In this document: positions 62,901 to 64,000 of the stretch, piece after piece | How the letters are laid out: every line of letters begins with the position of its first letter | How positions within the stretch are numbered: the stretch's first letter is position 1 | Origin: Allacma fusca | Taxonomy: Eukaryota; Arthropoda; Collembola; Symphypleona; Sminthuridae | DNA: 64,000 nt | Assembly: GCA_947179485.1 (NCBI GenBank) | Contig: OX359248.1 | Coordinates: forward strand, 30,513,378-30,577,377 | Direction: 5' to 3' | Translations under genes and position numbers: made by a program | The notes under the pieces: generated by a model | What the model saw: only the letters and a program-made list of their open reading frames with translations | The model's database searches: none | What the model was told of the DNA's origin: nothing

Positions 62901-64000
62901 GAAAAAAAAACTAAAATTTTCTCAAACCAGGATCCTACATATGCAAAATCCTTATTATACACACTCATTAAGGCTTTCCCTACTCAATAAGTTTACACTA
63001 CAGAGGTTATTACAAGTTGTAATAGCCCCTGCAGCCTTATTTGAGACTTTCTCTACTCCTACTACAATTAGTATAGAAAATATTTTAAGGAGGGTGAAAA
63101 AATATTGGGAATTTCTTTCCCAAGGGAATACTATTATGTAGATACGTTAGTGTGAGTGGGAGTGTGAGTGTGGAGTGTGTTTGAGGTTCGAGCTCCATAG
63201 GGAAAGTACGAGCTTGACAAAAAGTGCATGTGAGTCAGTTGGGGGTAGCTAATCTTTATGATTTGCTCGCCGGAAATTGCTTCACAAGCATGATTTTGCT
63301 CATAAAACTAACCCAAGAAGGGTTTTCTGATAACATCAGACGTACTTATTACTTGCTCACCCATCTGAGCATTTTCCTTGTGAGTATTTTTCTTCTCCAT
63401 CCTTTTTTTTTTTACTATTCCTCTGTAGTATTTTTAGCATCGAGTCTTAAGGTAGTTACATATGTACATACATTCATACAGTACGTCCTGTATTTTAGAT
63501 ATTCAAGGATTTATGTATGTATGTACGAGAGAGAGAGAGAGGGAGAAAACTGAGGATTTGTGTATACCTTAAACTTGGAAAACTTCGGGTGGATTTTCAC
63601 ACGCTATTTAAAGCTTATCCAGCATCTCTCCAGTTTACAACTCCAGGTTTAATGAACAAGGAATAAATTGGAGAGTGAGCTTATTATTATTAGAGGGATC
63701 GGAGGATTATAAATTTCAATTTAATTCCATTATAAAAAAAACTTCCTCGCATGTTTCTTATTATATTCTTTCTTTTTCTACGTGACGGGACGGGGTGGGG
63801 GACGGGAAGGAGTCGGAGTGCAAATACACTCCAGGGCTTTTTTCCCCCTCACCTCATGTACCTGCCTACGCTCTCATAGATATAGGAATGGACGAGAGAA
63901 TGCAATTATTTTCTGAGAGTGGTGACTGCTTCAAAGGTTTCTTTTACTGTGTAAACACACTCCGACGTGGGGTAGTATGCACACGTGTATCATTAGAATA
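60000..64000 (+). other. Presumed intron after the discoidin exon (continues past the window)
   Basis: It begins GTAAGG. I looked for the next discoidin segment (Arg or Ser, then GAWCP and later QGR) and did not see it. A short GA run lies at 63,527-63,540. Open frames reach 109 codons without recognisable motifs. Confidence 0.45.

Noticed and set aside
63180-63200. GGTTCGAGCTCC resembling a tRNA T-arm
   Set aside because: No acceptor stem, D-arm or anticodon arm can be placed around it.

Overview
The window is nuclear DNA of an animal, most likely an arthropod. The reasons are spliced genes with GT-AG introns, long non-coding stretches, many GA/CT and CA/GT microsatellites, small DNA-transposon derivatives, and two recognisable animal genes, both on the + strand. 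I cannot name the species. Nothing bacterial or viral is visible. Homology statements rest on remembered family patterns; no search was run.

Layout. Positions 1-4.1 kb are AT-rich and carry no gene I can support. From 4.1 to 6.5 kb there is a hairpin, a 27-bp minisatellite, and a large zone of degenerate AACTTGAAT-like DNA in which several 18-bp and 24-bp variants have expanded into perfect arrays. A 91-bp hAT-like remnant sits inside that zone. At about 9.6-10.9 kb lie a probable promoter and a 5' UTR with its own intron. At 10,973-12,983 there is a five-exon gene for a 314-residue homologue of human C6orf136 (DUF2358 family, mitochondrial, function unknown). Its second coding intron contains a short inverted-repeat element that carries a perfect DR1 nuclear-receptor site in each end.

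From 13 to 40 kb the DNA is intergenic. It holds a well-bounded 939-bp hAT-type non-autonomous element (8-bp target duplication), a 1,431-bp TA-flanked element, a 19-bp tandem array and many microsatellites. Both elements carry dense copies of a self-complementary tetranucleotide below their ends, GTAC in one and ACGT in the other.

At 40,175 a short exon encodes a start and a signal peptide. Its splice phase fits an exon at 59,897-59,999 that encodes the beginning of a discoidin (F5/8 type C) domain. This is read as the 5' end of a discoidin-domain receptor (ddr-like) gene with a 19.6-kb intron. The rest of that gene lies beyond the window. Most longer open frames elsewhere lie over low-complexity repeats or look like chance frames.
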